A stretch of DNA of 64,000 bases from Aliivibrio fischeri. GTDB taxonomy: Bacteria > Pseudomonadota > Gammaproteobacteria > Enterobacterales > Vibrionaceae. Shown piece by piece: positions 35,554 through 45,352 of this stretch (the first letter of the stretch is position 1; every line of letters begins with the position of its first letter). The position numbers and the translations under genes were made by a program. A model generated the notes under the pieces. It made no database searches. It was not told the origin of the DNA and saw nothing but the letters and a program-made list of their open reading frames with translations. The DNA is taken from the NCBI RefSeq assembly GCF_009727955.1, contig NZ_WOBR01000003.1, positions 1-64,000 on the forward strand, given 5' to 3'.

Positions 35554-36907
35554 ATTGATAGTTATGTTTATCTAAATACATATTTTGATCTGCTTGATGC
35601 AGTAATTCATCAGGACTTTTCATCTCTTCAAGATATAAAGCATAACCAATACTCGTCTCAACACGTATTTCCCACTCTTTAAACTTAACTGGTGATGATG
35701 AAATGCACGTTTCAATTTTTTTCATTATCAACTCAATATCGTCTTTTTTATGGACTCTTGGTAACAATATTAAAAACTCATCTCCCCCGACTCTTGCAAC
35801 GACATCATTACTTCTTAATAAACTAACAATTCGCGTTGCAACGTCTTTCAAGACTGCATCTCCTGCAGCATGACCATAAGTATCATTAATACGTTTAAAT
35901 TTGTTTAGATCCAAATTTACCAAAACAAATGACTTGTTTTTCTTTTTCGCTTTCATAAATAGCGTATTTAAGGTGTACATAAAATAACGCCGATTAGGTA
36001 AATGGGTTAATTCATCTTCAAGCGAACTATTAATGGCCATGACATACAATCTAAAAATGATCACTAACGCAAATATACCTAAACCAAAAAAGGCATAACC
36101 AACCAATCTAATAATTTGAATTCGATACCATGGATACCACATTTCTAGAGATTGCTTTTGTATTGCTAATTGCCAACTACCATAAGGTAAAGTTACTTTT
36201 TCAACCGCAATGGGATCATCAAAAACACTTTCTTTACCAAGGAATAGTTCTCCGAATTCTCCTTGGCTATCCTTACCTCGCATCGCAAAAGGATATTTAA
36301 CCTTTAGTTGATATACACCTGTACCATAAAACAAAGCATCTATATTTAAAACGATACTAATAGACCCCCAATACTGTGTATTAAAGGGAGGATCAAGAAA
36401 AACGGGCATTCTAGCTATAAACGCTTTTCCCCCTTGAAATAACTCAACAGGACCTGCGATAAATATACTCTCATTATTGCGTGCTTTTTGAACGGTAATC
36501 CATTGTATTGGTATGCTTCTTAAATCAAGGTCAATCGCTCGCTCATTTCCTTTAAGAGGATACAAATATTTAACTACATCATTTGGAGCGATCGCTAAAT
36601 GACGTATATATTGTGAGTCTCGATAAAGCTCTTGAGCGATAGGATCCCATTGTTCTAACGTTGATTCAGGATTAACCGTGAGCAATGTAGCTAGACTATT
36701 TGCATAGTAAATATCAGAATAGATAGCACTCTCAAGATCAGAGCGGACCTTTGCTAGCTCCACTTTTACTTTATTACTAATTTGATTATGAAGAAAGTTA
36801 TTTTGTTTTTGATGCAATTCTTCTATCACCCAAGTGACAACAAAAAAACAGCAACAAATAAACGTAATGATACTTATTCTTTTAGTAAAAAATAACTTTG
36901 CTTTCAT
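35552..36907 (-). CDS. Membrane diguanylate cyclase with periplasmic sensor domain
   Basis: 451 residues. Membrane segments lie at about 12-28 and 268-290, enclosing a periplasmic sensor of about 235 residues ('LATLLTVNPESTLEQWDPIAQELYRDSQYIRHLAIAPN' region), which resembles a CHASE or Cache-type ligand domain. The GGDEF domain (about 298-451) begins 'EDELTHLPNRRYF', has the active GGDEF (about 370-374) and an intact inhibitory RxxD (RSND, 5 residues before). So it should make cyclic di-GMP and show product inhibition. The ligand is unknown. It is monocistronic. Confidence 0.9.
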   Translation of the reverse strand: MKAKLFFTKRISIITFICCCFFVVTWVIEELHQKQNNFLHNQISNKVKVELAKVRSDLESAIYSDIYYANSLATLLTVNPESTLEQWDPIAQELYRDSQYIRHLAIAPNDVVKYLYPLKGNERAIDLDLRSIPIQWITVQKARNNESIFIAGPVELFQGGKAFIARMPVFLDPPFNTQYWGSISIVLNIDALFYGTGVYQLKVKYPFAMRGKDSQGEFGELFLGKESVFDDPIAVEKVTLPYGSWQLAIQKQSLEMWYPWYRIQIIRLVGYAFFGLGIFALVIIFRLYVMAINSSLEDELTHLPNRRYFMYTLNTLFMKAKKKNKSFVLVNLDLNKFKRINDTYGHAAGDAVLKDVATRIVSLLRSNDVVARVGGDEFLILLPRVHKKDDIELIMKKIETCISSSPVKFKEWEIRVETSIGYALYLEEMKSPDELLHQADQNMYLDKHNYQ

Positions 36908-37014
36908 AATTCTCCTTTGAGTACCCTAACGATAAATACTTAAATGATTGAATTATCAATGGTAGCATTTGTACAATTTTGTTGAAGCTTTAATCAACCT
37001 TCAAATTATCTTTT

Positions 37015-37368
37015 CTAATTATTAAGCTGACTTCTTTCGATTTTAGTTAATTTTGAAATGACAAGAGAGTATGAATTATCAATCCAGGCTTCAATCATAC
37101 TTGCAGTTATCTCTTGAGAAGGTGCAATGGTAATCCAATGTTTTTTGTTCATATAATAGCCCCTTTCAATAGAGGCAAACTCTTCAGTTAAGAAGGTAAC
37201 ATCATCAGGGCTCGCTTTAAGAGTCAGACTCAATTGCCCATCTCTACATCCAATCAAAGCAAACATTTTATTAAATACTTTAAAAACATGGGCTTCAGGG
37301 CCAAATGGAAAAGAATCTTCGCTACATGGTTTAGCTAATAGATAATCAATATATTCATTTTGTTTCAC
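37015..37368 (-). CDS. MmcQ/YjbR family DNA-binding-like protein
   Basis: About 117 residues from the GTG at 37368, which has AGGAG 6 bases upstream; the frame runs a further 7 codons to 37389. The pattern 'LAKPCSEDSFPFGPEAHVFKVFNKMFALIG', 'LSLTLKASPDDVTFLTEEF' and 'GYYMNKKHWITIAPS' matches the YjbR/DUF419 (CyaY-like fold) family, at the same length as E. coli YjbR. Function unknown. Confidence 0.87.
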   Translation of the reverse strand: MKQNEYIDYLLAKPCSEDSFPFGPEAHVFKVFNKMFALIGCRDGQLSLTLKASPDDVTFLTEEFASIERGYYMNKKHWITIAPSQEITASMIEAWIDNSYSLVISKLTKIERSQLNN

Positions 37369-37455
37369 TTTGCTCTCCTGATCACACACCTATCTCTTTT
37401 TCGTCGATACGCTCGTGCTAAAGTAATAACAACACTAATTATCAATAAGAAGCCC

Positions 37456-37647
37456 ATGTCTCCTGAACTAAAACTGATTCTAATTGCTATTCTCTGTGCC
37501 CTTCTATCTATTGTAGGTCATTTTATTCTAAGTAGCCTATTTTCAGGTGCTTATTGGCTCGAAATGACAGCCGCCATCATCCCCTTGAGCTTTTTATTTA
37601 TCGTATTTTTTTCTTTTAAATTCGCTCAAAAAAACGACCGACGTTAA
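37456..37647 (+). CDS. Small two-segment membrane protein, unknown
   Basis: 63 residues from the ATG at 37456 (MSPELKLI..). Two hydrophobic helices (about 5-25 and 32-52) and a basic end (KNDRR). The ribosome binding site is modest (AAGAAG). The frame is open upstream to 37360, but that part overlaps the start of the divergent YjbR gene and looks non-coding. No family recognised. Confidence 0.55.
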   Translation: MSPELKLILIAILCALLSIVGHFILSSLFSGAYWLEMTAAIIPLSFLFIVFFSFKFAQKNDRR

Positions 37648-37651
37648 TGCA

Positions 37652-38440
37652 TTATATTGAATGCTTTAATTTATACTGCTCAGGAGTACAGTCTGCATAT
37701 CGCTTAAACATAGTAATAAAAGGGCTAGTTTGGTTATAGCCTAAACTAAATGCAATTTCTTTAATCGACATTTTCTTTCGTAATAAATCTAACGAATATA
37801 AATATCGGATCCGTAAACGCCACTCAGTAAAACTCATTCCTAATTCATTTTTACAGTGTCGAGCTAACGTCCTCTCTGTTGTGTGATTCCTTGCAGCCCA
37901 TTGAGCTAAAGACGTTTCATCTGCGGGATTTGCTTCAAGCTCTTCTAATATTGGTTTAAGCAACTTATCTTGTGATGTAGGTAAAAACCGTTCGCTTTGC
38001 TTTGCAATTAACAATTGATCAAAGAGAACATGAATTAACCTCTCCTGCTGTTCATTCTGAGGTTGTTGAATATTGTGTTCACGTAACTCAGCAATGAGTG
38101 CTTCAACTAAAGGGCTAACCTCTAATAAGCAAGTATGCTCTGGTAACAGCTTGGCCAATTTAGGAATAATATTAACAGAACAGTATGCGATTGGTTTTCG
38201 ATTATAACTTTGGTGTTGCACCCCAGCAGGTACCCATATAGCAAAATGAGAAGGAGCTAAAAACCTATGCCCTTCCGCCTCCAGCTCTAAAATACCACCA
38301 CTGATAATTTGTAATTGCCCCCACAAATGAGAGTGCGATCTTGTCTCTGTATTAGAGCGAAATGCATCAAATAATAAATAAATATCTGATGGCAAAGTAT
38401 CAAAAGTAACCGAAGCTTGTATATGCCTTGGTATAGCCAT
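37652..38440 (-). CDS. AraC-family transcriptional regulator with cupin sensor
   Basis: 262 residues from the ATG at 38440, chosen for the strong AGGAGGTG just before it. The N-terminal cupin-like domain has 'RSHSHLWGQLQIISGGILELEAEGHRFLAPSHFAIWVPAGVQHQS' (about 35-80). The C-terminal AraC domain has two helix-turn-helices ('TSLAQWAARNHTTERTLARHCKNELGMSFTEWRLRIRY' and 'IKEIAFSLGYNQTSPFITMFKRY'). The order and motifs resemble NimR/YdeO-type cupin regulators. It stands alone, and the target is not evident; the short membrane protein beside it is convergent. Confidence 0.85.
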   Translation of the reverse strand: MAIPRHIQASVTFDTLPSDIYLLFDAFRSNTETRSHSHLWGQLQIISGGILELEAEGHRFLAPSHFAIWVPAGVQHQSYNRKPIAYCSVNIIPKLAKLLPEHTCLLEVSPLVEALIAELREHNIQQPQNEQQERLIHVLFDQLLIAKQSERFLPTSQDKLLKPILEELEANPADETSLAQWAARNHTTERTLARHCKNELGMSFTEWRLRIRYLYSLDLLRKKMSIKEIAFSLGYNQTSPFITMFKRYADCTPEQYKLKHSI

Positions 38441-38991
38441 TTCACCTCCTAAAAACACACAAACAATTAACCATAAATTAATATTTAACCCTAATACAAG
38501 TAGATCTAATCATATTTCACCATAGTGAACAAGTTATTAATAGAAAATGAATGAAATATATTTAAAAACCGATTCCATACACATATTAAAATAATAACAA
38601 TATTATAAAACACTTTCACATTAATTAATTAGATATTTATTCTACAAACTATTTGCAATACTATCTAAATATGATTAATATGCAGCCATACAATCAATCC
38701 GATACACTCTTATTGGATAATAATCAATAAGATAAAAATAAATTAATTTACTTTTATCTTAACACGCAACATCTAGTTATCACATATTCGTGTTAACTCA
38801 TTTAAAATTCGACGATTTAAAAACATTTATTCTTGAAAGAAATAGCACCTTAAATAAAGTACATAGTTCCTATTATTTAGAATAAAATCACAAAATGAAC
38901 TTTATTTCTTATGTAACTATAAAAATCTGAAATATTATTTCTATCAATAATTAACTGTTTTTAAAAATTAACATTTCCGAGGTATATAATT
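38441..38991. other. 551-base AT-rich region without a gene
   Basis: No open frame with a ribosome binding site, no tRNA and no clear hairpin was seen. It separates two divergent regulator genes (AraC and XRE) and presumably holds both promoters. The composition is strikingly AT-rich, a typical target for H-NS-type silencing; that is an inference. Confidence 0.5.
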
Positions 38992-39372
38992 GTGTTAGAT
39001 GAAAGCACCTCTATGGAAAGCATTTCTCGACGGATCGAGGCAAGAAAAATTGAACTAGGATTGTCTAATTCTCAAATTGCTACAGCATGTGATGTATCTA
39101 CGAGAACAGTAATTAACTGGACGAGTGGACTTTCTAGCCCTCATATATCCAAATTGATTCCTTTAAGCTTTATCTTGAGAAAAGAGATTGGTTGGATCAT
39201 TTCAGGTAGTGATAATATTCCTGATTGGCTTGGCGTTACGATGTCTGATGTTATTGGATTTCATCAAGAGTTATCAAAATACTCAAAATCAGAACGAACT
39301 ATGCTATTTAAGTCGATTAGTAATCTAATTGAGCAGTTTGGTTTCATTTTAAAAACAAAAGAAAACAAGTAA
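38992..39372 (+). CDS. Small XRE-family helix-turn-helix protein
   Basis: 126 residues from a GTG at 38992 with GAGG 9 bases upstream; an ATG at 39013 is the alternative. The HTH spans about 10-62: 'SRRIEARKIELGLSNSQIATACDVSTRTVINWTSGLSSP' region. The C-terminal half (about 65-120) is predicted helical, with 'GFHQELSKYSKSERTMLFKSISNLIEQFGF', and may dimerise. No toxin or phage neighbour was seen. The target is unknown. Confidence 0.7.
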   Translation: MLDESTSMESISRRIEARKIELGLSNSQIATACDVSTRTVINWTSGLSSPHISKLIPLSFILRKEIGWIISGSDNIPDWLGVTMSDVIGFHQELSKYSKSERTMLFKSISNLIEQFGFILKTKENK

Positions 39373-39506
39373 TAATTTGTATTTAGCGCATATGTTTTTA
39401 GTATGCGCTAACCACTTTGCTTTTTATGACCCATCGCAAACTTTAAATACTCTTTTTGATCAATACTTTCACTCAACTTTGTTTTCAATTACATAGAGTG
39501 AATATC

Positions 39507-40736
39507 ATGAAAGACCTTGTAGAACGCTTTCTTTCTTATGTGAGTATTGATACTCAATCCAACCCTTCTGCACCACAGTGCCCAAGTACAGAAAAACAAT
39601 TCAATTTAGCTAACCAATTAGTTTCTGAATTAAATGAGTTAGCACTTTCTGATGTCTCTATTGATGAAAATGGTTATGTCATGGGTCGTTTACCTTCAAA
39701 CGTAGACTATGATGTTCCTGCAATTGGGTTTATTGCACACATGGACACTGCACCTGATGCATCAGGTGAAAATGTAAAACCACAAATCATTACTAATTAT
39801 CAAGGCGACACAATAACTCTTGGTACCAGTGGTGAAGAATTAGCTCCAAGTCAGTTCCCTGATTTACTTAATTTAATCGGCCATGACTTAATCACAACGG
39901 ATGGTACAACCCTCCTTGGTGCCGATAACAAAGCAGGCATTGCTGAAATTTTAACGGCTATTGCTGTATTAAAAGCAAACCCTGAGATCCCACACGGTGA
40001 TATTTGTGTAGGCTTCACACCTGATGAAGAAATTGGTCGCGGTGCAAACTTATTTGATGTTGAAAAATTCAATGCGAAGTGGGCCTACACTATCGACGGC
40101 GGCCCGGTTGGTGAATTGGAATATGAAAACTTTAATGCCACTAGCGCAGATGTAATTTGTCATGGTGTAAATGTTCACCCGGGTACTGCCAAAGGTAAGA
40201 TGGTTAACTCTATGAATATTGCAGCTCAATTTCAAATGATGATGCCAGCAGAGCAAACACCAGAAGGCACTGAAGGTTATGAAGGTTTCTATCATTTAAA
40301 ATCAATGAACGCAGGCGTAGCCAAAACCGAACTTGGTTATATTGTTCGTGACTTTAGCCGTGAAGGCATGGCTGAACGTAAAACTTTCATGCAACAGAAA
40401 GTGAATGAATTAAATGCAAAACTAGAAAAAGGTCGTGTTGAACTCATTTTAACTGACAGCTATTTCAATATGCGTGAGATGGTAGAGCCTCATCCACACG
40501 TCATTGAACTGGCTAAAGAAGCAATGACTGCGTGCGACATTCAACCTGATATCAAACCAATTCGAGGCGGGACTGATGGTGCTCGTTTATCCTTCATGGG
40601 TTTACCTTGCCCCAACATCTTTACTGGTGGTTATAACTTCCATGGTATTCATGAATTTATTACGATTAACGGCATGAAACAAGCGGTTGATGTGATTGTG
40701 AAAATTGCAGAGTTAAACGCAATCAATAATAAATAA
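39507..40736 (+). CDS. pepT: Peptidase T (tripeptide aminopeptidase)
   Basis: 409 residues from the ATG at 39507 ([18 protein letters not shown]); the frame is open upstream to 39456 but without homology. The M20 metallopeptidase signature is present: '[12 protein letters not shown]' (metal His and Asp), '[14 protein letters not shown]' (bridging Asp) and '[12 protein letters not shown]' (Glu). The C-terminal '[18 protein letters not shown]' matches PepT. It removes the N-terminal residue of tripeptides in the cytoplasm using two zinc ions. In enterics it is anaerobically induced by FNR; no good FNR box was found here. Confidence 0.95.
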   Translation: MKDLVERFLSYVSIDTQSNPSAPQCPSTEKQFNLANQLVSELNELALSDVSIDENGYVMGRLPSNVDYDVPAIGFIAHMDTAPDASGENVKPQIITNYQGDTITLGTSGEELAPSQFPDLLNLIGHDLITTDGTTLLGADNKAGIAEILTAIAVLKANPEIPHGDICVGFTPDEEIGRGANLFDVEKFNAKWAYTIDGGPVGELEYENFNATSADVICHGVNVHPGTAKGKMVNSMNIAAQFQMMMPAEQTPEGTEGYEGFYHLKSMNAGVAKTELGYIVRDFSREGMAERKTFMQQKVNELNAKLEKGRVELILTDSYFNMREMVEPHPHVIELAKEAMTACDIQPDIKPIRGGTDGARLSFMGLPCPNIFTGGYNFHGIHEFITINGMKQAVDVIVKIAELNAINNK

Positions 40737-40744
40737 TTACGTTT

Positions 40745-40825
40745 GATACCAATCAAAAATTTCAACGTAGTTATCGAGCATTTTAACCAGTTAGGATGAC
40801 CAATTATTTACTACGATTGGTATTA
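40745..40825. repeat. Inverted-repeat element GATACCAATC ... GATTGGTATTA
   Basis: GATACCAATC at 40745-40754 is inverted at GATTGGTATTA, 40815-40825, with about 60 bases between, right after pepT. Such TACCAATC/GATTGGTA ends are recalled from short dispersed repeats of Vibrio and Photobacterium. No transposase or flanking duplication was checked. Confidence 0.4.
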
Positions 40826-40835
40826 CTAACCATAG

Positions 40836-40873
40836 AAAATGCCCGATGATTAACTCAAATCATCGGGCATTTT
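40836..40873. terminator. Strong bidirectional terminator
   Basis: AAAATGCCCGATGAT pairs perfectly with ATCATCGGGCATTTT, between pepT (+) and the formate dehydrogenase gene (-). Confidence 0.9.
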
Positions 40874-40893
40874 ATTTTACGTTATTACATTAT

Positions 40894-43800
40894 TTATGCG
40901 CAGACTTCAGGTTCTGGTTGTAATACTTTTTCAACCTTCACCGCTGCCACTTTAAACTCAGGGATCTTGGCATGAGGATCGAGTGCAGTTGTGGTCAATT
41001 TATTCGCCGCCGCTTCTACAAAGTGGAACGGTACAAATATCACCCCTTCTTGCATACGTTTCGTCACAAATGCAGGAGCTTCAATCGTGCCACGACGTGT
41101 TGATACTCGAACCATTTCACTGTTAGAGATACCTAAGCGTTCTGCATCAGCCACACTCATCATGGCTCGCGGTCCAGCAAGGTTATTCAACCCTTTCGTT
41201 TTACGTGTCATGGTACCTGTATGGTACTGCTCCAATAAGCGACCCGTTGTGAGCACTAATGGATACTCTTCATCAGGTAGTTCAGCCGCATATCTAAATG
41301 GAACCGCTGCCATTTGACCTTTACCACGTAAGAATTGCTGATTATGCATAATGCGAGTGCCTTGCGGATTCGCTTCATTACATGGCCATTGAAGTCCATT
41401 CTTACCAATCGCATCCCAGTGCATGCCTTGGTACTGAGGCGTCACTTGAGTGATCTCTTCAGTAATGTCTTCAACCGATTGGTAGTTCCACTCTCCACCC
41501 ATTGCATTGGCAATTTCTTGAATGATCCACCAATCTTCTTTCGCTTCACCCGGAGGGTTAACTGCCGGAGAAATGCGCTGAACACGACGCTCAGTGTTGG
41601 TAAAGTGACCCGCTTTTTCTGCAAATGAACACGACGGTAAAATCACATCTGCATAAGCCGCAGTTTCTGTCATAAAGATATCTTGTACAACTAAGAAATC
41701 TAACGTCTCTAAACCGTGAATAACGTGTGCTTGATCAGGATCACTCAACACTGGGTTCTCGCCCATGACGAATAAGCCTTTTACTTGTTCATGGCACGCC
41801 GCATCAATGATTTCGGTTAATGTTAAGCCTTTCTTACTTGGCAATGTTGGCTTACCCCACGCTTTTACGAACTTCTCGTAAACTGCAGGATTCTCGACTT
41901 TTTGGTAACCAGGGAAATCCGTTGGTAAAGCCCCCATATCACACGCGCCTTGGACGTTTGATTGGCCACGAAGTGGATTAATACCACCACCTTCAATACC
42001 AATGTTGCCACACAGCATTTGTAAATTAGCAATAGATCGAACGTTATCATGGCCCGTCGTATGCTGCGTAATACCCATTGAATAGTAAATAGCAGTACGC
42101 TTGGCTGTACCAATGTAACGTGCCATTTCAATCACATCTTGTGCTTTTACGCCTGTGATTAGCTCAATTTTCTCAGGTGAATACGCCTCTGACATGACTT
42201 CCGCTTTTAGTTCATTAAAACCTTCAACACGTTCAGCGATGTATGCTTGATCATGCCAGTTATTCTTAATGATCTGCTGCATGATACCGTTAAGTAACAT
42301 CACATCCGTACCCGGACGTTGCGCTACATACAGTTCTGCATGATCAGAGATATCTACTTGTTTTGGATCCGCAACAATCAAACGAGCACCGTGATGACGG
42401 ATGGCTTGTTTAATGTGAGAAGCAATAATCGGGTGAGCCGATGTCGTGTCTGAACCAATAATAAAGATCAGATCTGAGTGCTTGATACTTGGAATATCAT
42501 TGGTCATTGCACCACTGCCGATAGAGGCTTCTAAGCCCGTTACCGTGGTTGAGTGACACAAACGTGCACAGTGATCAAGGTTATTGGTTTCAAACTCACG
42601 ACGCACTAATTTTTGAAATGCATAGTTATCTTCATTGGTAGTTTTTGCCGACGAGAATCCCGCTAACGCATTGCCGCCATGTTGAGACTTGATGGCACTG
42701 AACTTATCAGCAACTAATGTGATCGCCTCTTCCCAACTTGCAGGAACTAACTCACCATTTTTACGAATTAACGGTGTTTTTAAACGCTCATCACTGCTGA
42801 CAAAATCAAAACCAAAGCGACCTTTAACACACAGCATGCCTTCATTTACCGGAGACGATTTCGCACCTTGAACGTATTTAATTTTGTTTATTGATTCATC
42901 AACCATCATGGTTAACTTACAACCCACACCGCAGTATGTACAAATCGTATCAACTGGTTTTAAAATTTCGATTCGGCCTTGAGATTTATCACGAGAATCA
43001 ACCAATGCACCAACAGGACACGCTTGAACACACGCACCACATTGCACACAGTTTGAGTTACCCATTTGATAACCATGTTCAAAACCAGCACGACATTCAG
43101 GACGAGAGGCATTGGTACCATCTTCATTTTTCATGAAGCTTAATACACCATGCACGCCTTTTTCGTTACACGCTTCGACACACTGACCACAGCTAATACA
43201 ACGATTGGCATCAAACACGATGAATTCAGAGCTGGTATCAATAGCAAACTTCTGTTTACTTTCGTTGGTTAAATCCGTTTCATCCGCTTTGTATTCCGTT
43301 GCATAATCACGCAGCCCACAATTAGTGTTAGCTTGACATGCGCACTCTAAGCAACGCTCAGCTTCACGAATTGCATCTAGATTATCAAAGCCAGTTTCAA
43401 CTTCATCAAAGCTTTGCTCACGCTGCTCAGCGGTTAACTCAGGCATGATGACACGCATTGCTTTTTGAATATGTTCAAAGTGCTTAGGATCAACCTGCTT
43501 AGTCTTCTTCTCTTTTTGAGAATTAAACGGTTTAGTTGGAATTCTCTCCATGTCACCGTTAAAAAAACGATCAATCGCCTCTGCAGCAATACGTCCATCA
43601 GCAACCGCTTCAATCGCCGTTGCAGGACCACGACGGAAATCACCGATGCTAAAAATATTTTTCACACCACTGTGCATTGTCAAACTGTTTGCATCAGCTG
43701 TATTCCAACGAGTCAGTGGCAAATCAATAGAGTCGTTCTCTAAAAAGCTTAAATCTGGCTTTTGCGATACCGCAGAAATGACAGTATCAAACTCTTCAAT

Positions 43801-45057
43801 AAAGAATTCACCGGTTGCTTGAGGGCTGCGACGACCAGACGCATCCGGCTCACCCAATGCCATTTTTTCCAAGCGAACTTGAGCTACTCGTCCATTTTCA
43901 TCAGCAATATTTTCAACAGGGTTAGTTAAAAAATGGAACTTAACACCTTCATGTTCAGCTTCAACCACTTCATAATCTTCTGCTGGCATCTCTTCACGAG
44001 TACGGCGATAAATCAAAGTAGTATCAGCACCATCACGCACCGCTGTACGAGCACAGTCAATCGCCGTGTTGCCACCACCAATAACCGCTACTTTTTTACC
44101 TGTTGTTAATTTAGATTCAGTTACGTAATCTTTTAGGTAATCAACACCTAAATAACAACCACCAAGCTCACTGCCTTGATAATGCATTTCAACGGCTTTT
44201 GAAGCACCGACCGCTAAACAGACTGCGTCATACTCATCACTTAGCTGTGTTAATGAGAAATCCTCACCTAGTTTCACAGACGTTTGAATTTCCATACCGT
44301 TGCGGCACATTAATTCGATTTCTTTATCTAAAATCGACTTTGGTAAACGATATTCAGGAATACCATAGCGTAGCCAACCGCCAGCTTTAGGCATCGATTC
44401 AAACACCGTTACACTGTAACCCTCATTAGTCAGATAATAACCACAGGTTAATCCACCCGGACCACTGCCAATCACAGCAATGGATTTACCTTTATCTGCC
44501 TTCTTTGGTGGAACATAAGATTCTTGAGCATGTAAATCCACATCAGCTGCGTGACGCTTTAACTGACGAATAGCTAATGGCTCATCAACCAAACCACGAC
44601 GACATTCCGCTTCACAGAACGCAGGACAAACACGACCAATAGATAATGGCATTGGCAATGTTCGTTTAATGACCTCAATGGCTTTTTGATGATCATTTTG
44701 TGAAATGTGGTACAGATATGATTGTATATCTACGCCCGCTGGGCACGCAGTTTGGCACGGCGCTTCACAATCAGCGTAATGATCAGAAAGAATTTTGTTT
44801 AATGCACTTTGACGACGTTTTACTAACGCTTCAGACGAAGTGATCACTTGCATACCATCAACCGCTTGAGTTTCACAAGCTCGTTGAATTCCTTGACCTT
44901 CAATTTCAACTACGCATAAATCACATGGTACTTTCTCACCATTGATATTGTTTCCGCATAGTGAAGGGATTTCGACATTGCATTCCTTTGCAGCTGCTAA
45001 AAGTGTTATCTCTTCATCGATAGTGAATGTTTGTTTATCTATAGTTATTTTCATCAT
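40894..45057 (-). CDS. Single-chain formate dehydrogenase fusion: 2Fe-2S + GltD-like flavoprotein + FdhF-like molybdenum subunit
   Basis: 1387 residues. In order: a 2Fe-2S ferredoxin domain (about 1-75, Cys in 'SLCGNN..VPCDLC'); a GltD/DPYD-type 4Fe-4S helical region ('CEAPCQTACPAGV', 'RVCPAFCEAECRRG', about 95-165); FAD and NAD(P)-binding domains ('IAVIGSGPGGLTCGYYL', 'VAVIGGGNTAIDCARTAV', about 190-500); two ferredoxin clusters ('CISCGQCVEAC', 'CVQCGACVQACP', about 615-680); and the molybdopterin domain ('CTYCGVGC' about 700, onwards) of FdhF. The residue at the selenocysteine position of E. coli FdhF is Cys in 'DHCARLCHSTTV' (about 833), so no selenium is needed. Probably NAD(P)-linked formate oxidation, or the reverse. 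ATG-ATG start. Gene name not assigned. Confidence 0.85.
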   Translation of the reverse strand: MMKITIDKQTFTIDEEITLLAAAKECNVEIPSLCGNNINGEKVPCDLCVVEIEGQGIQRACETQAVDGMQVITSSEALVKRRQSALNKILSDHYADCEAPCQTACPAGVDIQSYLYHISQNDHQKAIEVIKRTLPMPLSIGRVCPAFCEAECRRGLVDEPLAIRQLKRHAADVDLHAQESYVPPKKADKGKSIAVIGSGPGGLTCGYYLTNEGYSVTVFESMPKAGGWLRYGIPEYRLPKSILDKEIELMCRNGMEIQTSVKLGEDFSLTQLSDEYDAVCLAVGASKAVEMHYQGSELGGCYLGVDYLKDYVTESKLTTGKKVAVIGGGNTAIDCARTAVRDGADTTLIYRRTREEMPAEDYEVVEAEHEGVKFHFLTNPVENIADENGRVAQVRLEKMALGEPDASGRRSPQATGEFFIEEFDTVISAVSQKPDLSFLENDSIDLPLTRWNTADANSLTMHSGVKNIFSIGDFRRGPATAIEAVADGRIAAEAIDRFFNGDMERIPTKPFNSQKEKKTKQVDPKHFEHIQKAMRVIMPELTAEQREQSFDEVETGFDNLDAIREAERCLECACQANTNCGLRDYATEYKADETDLTNESKQKFAIDTSSEFIVFDANRCISCGQCVEACNEKGVHGVLSFMKNEDGTNASRPECRAGFEHGYQMGNSNCVQCGACVQACPVGALVDSRDKSQGRIEILKPVDTICTYCGVGCKLTMMVDESINKIKYVQGAKSSPVNEGMLCVKGRFGFDFVSSDERLKTPLIRKNGELVPASWEEAITLVADKFSAIKSQHGGNALAGFSSAKTTNEDNYAFQKLVRREFETNNLDHCARLCHSTTVTGLEASIGSGAMTNDIPSIKHSDLIFIIGSDTTSAHPIIASHIKQAIRHHGARLIVADPKQVDISDHAELYVAQRPGTDVMLLNGIMQQIIKNNWHDQAYIAERVEGFNELKAEVMSEAYSPEKIELITGVKAQDVIEMARYIGTAKRTAIYYSMGITQHTTGHDNVRSIANLQMLCGNIGIEGGGINPLRGQSNVQGACDMGALPTDFPGYQKVENPAVYEKFVKAWGKPTLPSKKGLTLTEIIDAACHEQVKGLFVMGENPVLSDPDQAHVIHGLETLDFLVVQDIFMTETAAYADVILPSCSFAEKAGHFTNTERRVQRISPAVNPPGEAKEDWWIIQEIANAMGGEWNYQSVEDITEEITQVTPQYQGMHWDAIGKNGLQWPCNEANPQGTRIMHNQQFLRGKGQMAAVPFRYAAELPDEEYPLVLTTGRLLEQYHTGTMTRKTKGLNNLAGPRAMMSVADAERLGISNSEMVRVSTRRGTIEAPAFVTKRMQEGVIFVPFHFVEAAANKLTTTALDPHAKIPEFKVAAVKVEKVLQPEPEVCA

Positions 45058-45199
45058 TCAATACCTAAGATTGACTATTAATTTTCTCGATTATATCACC
45101 ACTTTTAGTCTGGTTTTGAACCAGATCGTATCTTTACAAAATCCCAACTCAACAAACGACATTTATTCTCATTACCCATCTCAATTTTCAACTTTTTTC

Positions 45200-45300
45200 T
45201 GTTCGTTCATTTATTTCTATGTGACATATCCACCAAAACGAAAACGAGACGAATGCGCGAACGAACATTTTTGCGTTAGATCAAAGAATGTGCCGAACAT
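45200..45300 (+). promoter_or_regulatory. glpABC control region: GlpR operators, FNR-like and CRP-like sites
   Basis: ATGCGCGAACGAACAT within 45253-45268 is a GlpR-type operator (halves ATGTTCG/CGAACAT, first half imperfect). It differs by one base from the site before glpD. Extra half-sites are TGTTCG at 45200 and CGAACAT at 45294. TTGCGTTAGATCAA at 45271-45284 matches the FNR consensus with two mismatches, and TGTGA at 45220 is half of a CRP site. GlpR repression relieved by glycerol-3-phosphate, with FNR activation, would fit an anaerobic dehydrogenase. Confidence 0.6.
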
Positions 45301-45352
45301 TAATATCATGATGATTTCATACATCAAAAGTGGTAAAAAAAGAGACTAAATT

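Noticed and set aside
38992-39372. Antitoxin or phage repressor role for the small XRE protein
   Set aside because: No toxin-like, integrase or other phage gene is nearby; pepT and an AraC gene are the neighbours.
39400-39506. FNR site before pepT, expected from enteric bacteria
   Set aside because: TTGATCAATA near 39449 has only part of the consensus and the wrong spacing.
40894-45057. Frameshift or assembly fusion of two genes in the 1387-residue frame
   Set aside because: The frame is open throughout, each domain is complete and joined by ordinary linker sequence, and the same kind of fusion is recalled from other vibrios.
45220-45235. Full CRP site upstream of glpA
   Set aside because: Only the TGTGA half is present; the second half (CACCA) departs from TCACA, so it is noted only as CRP-like.
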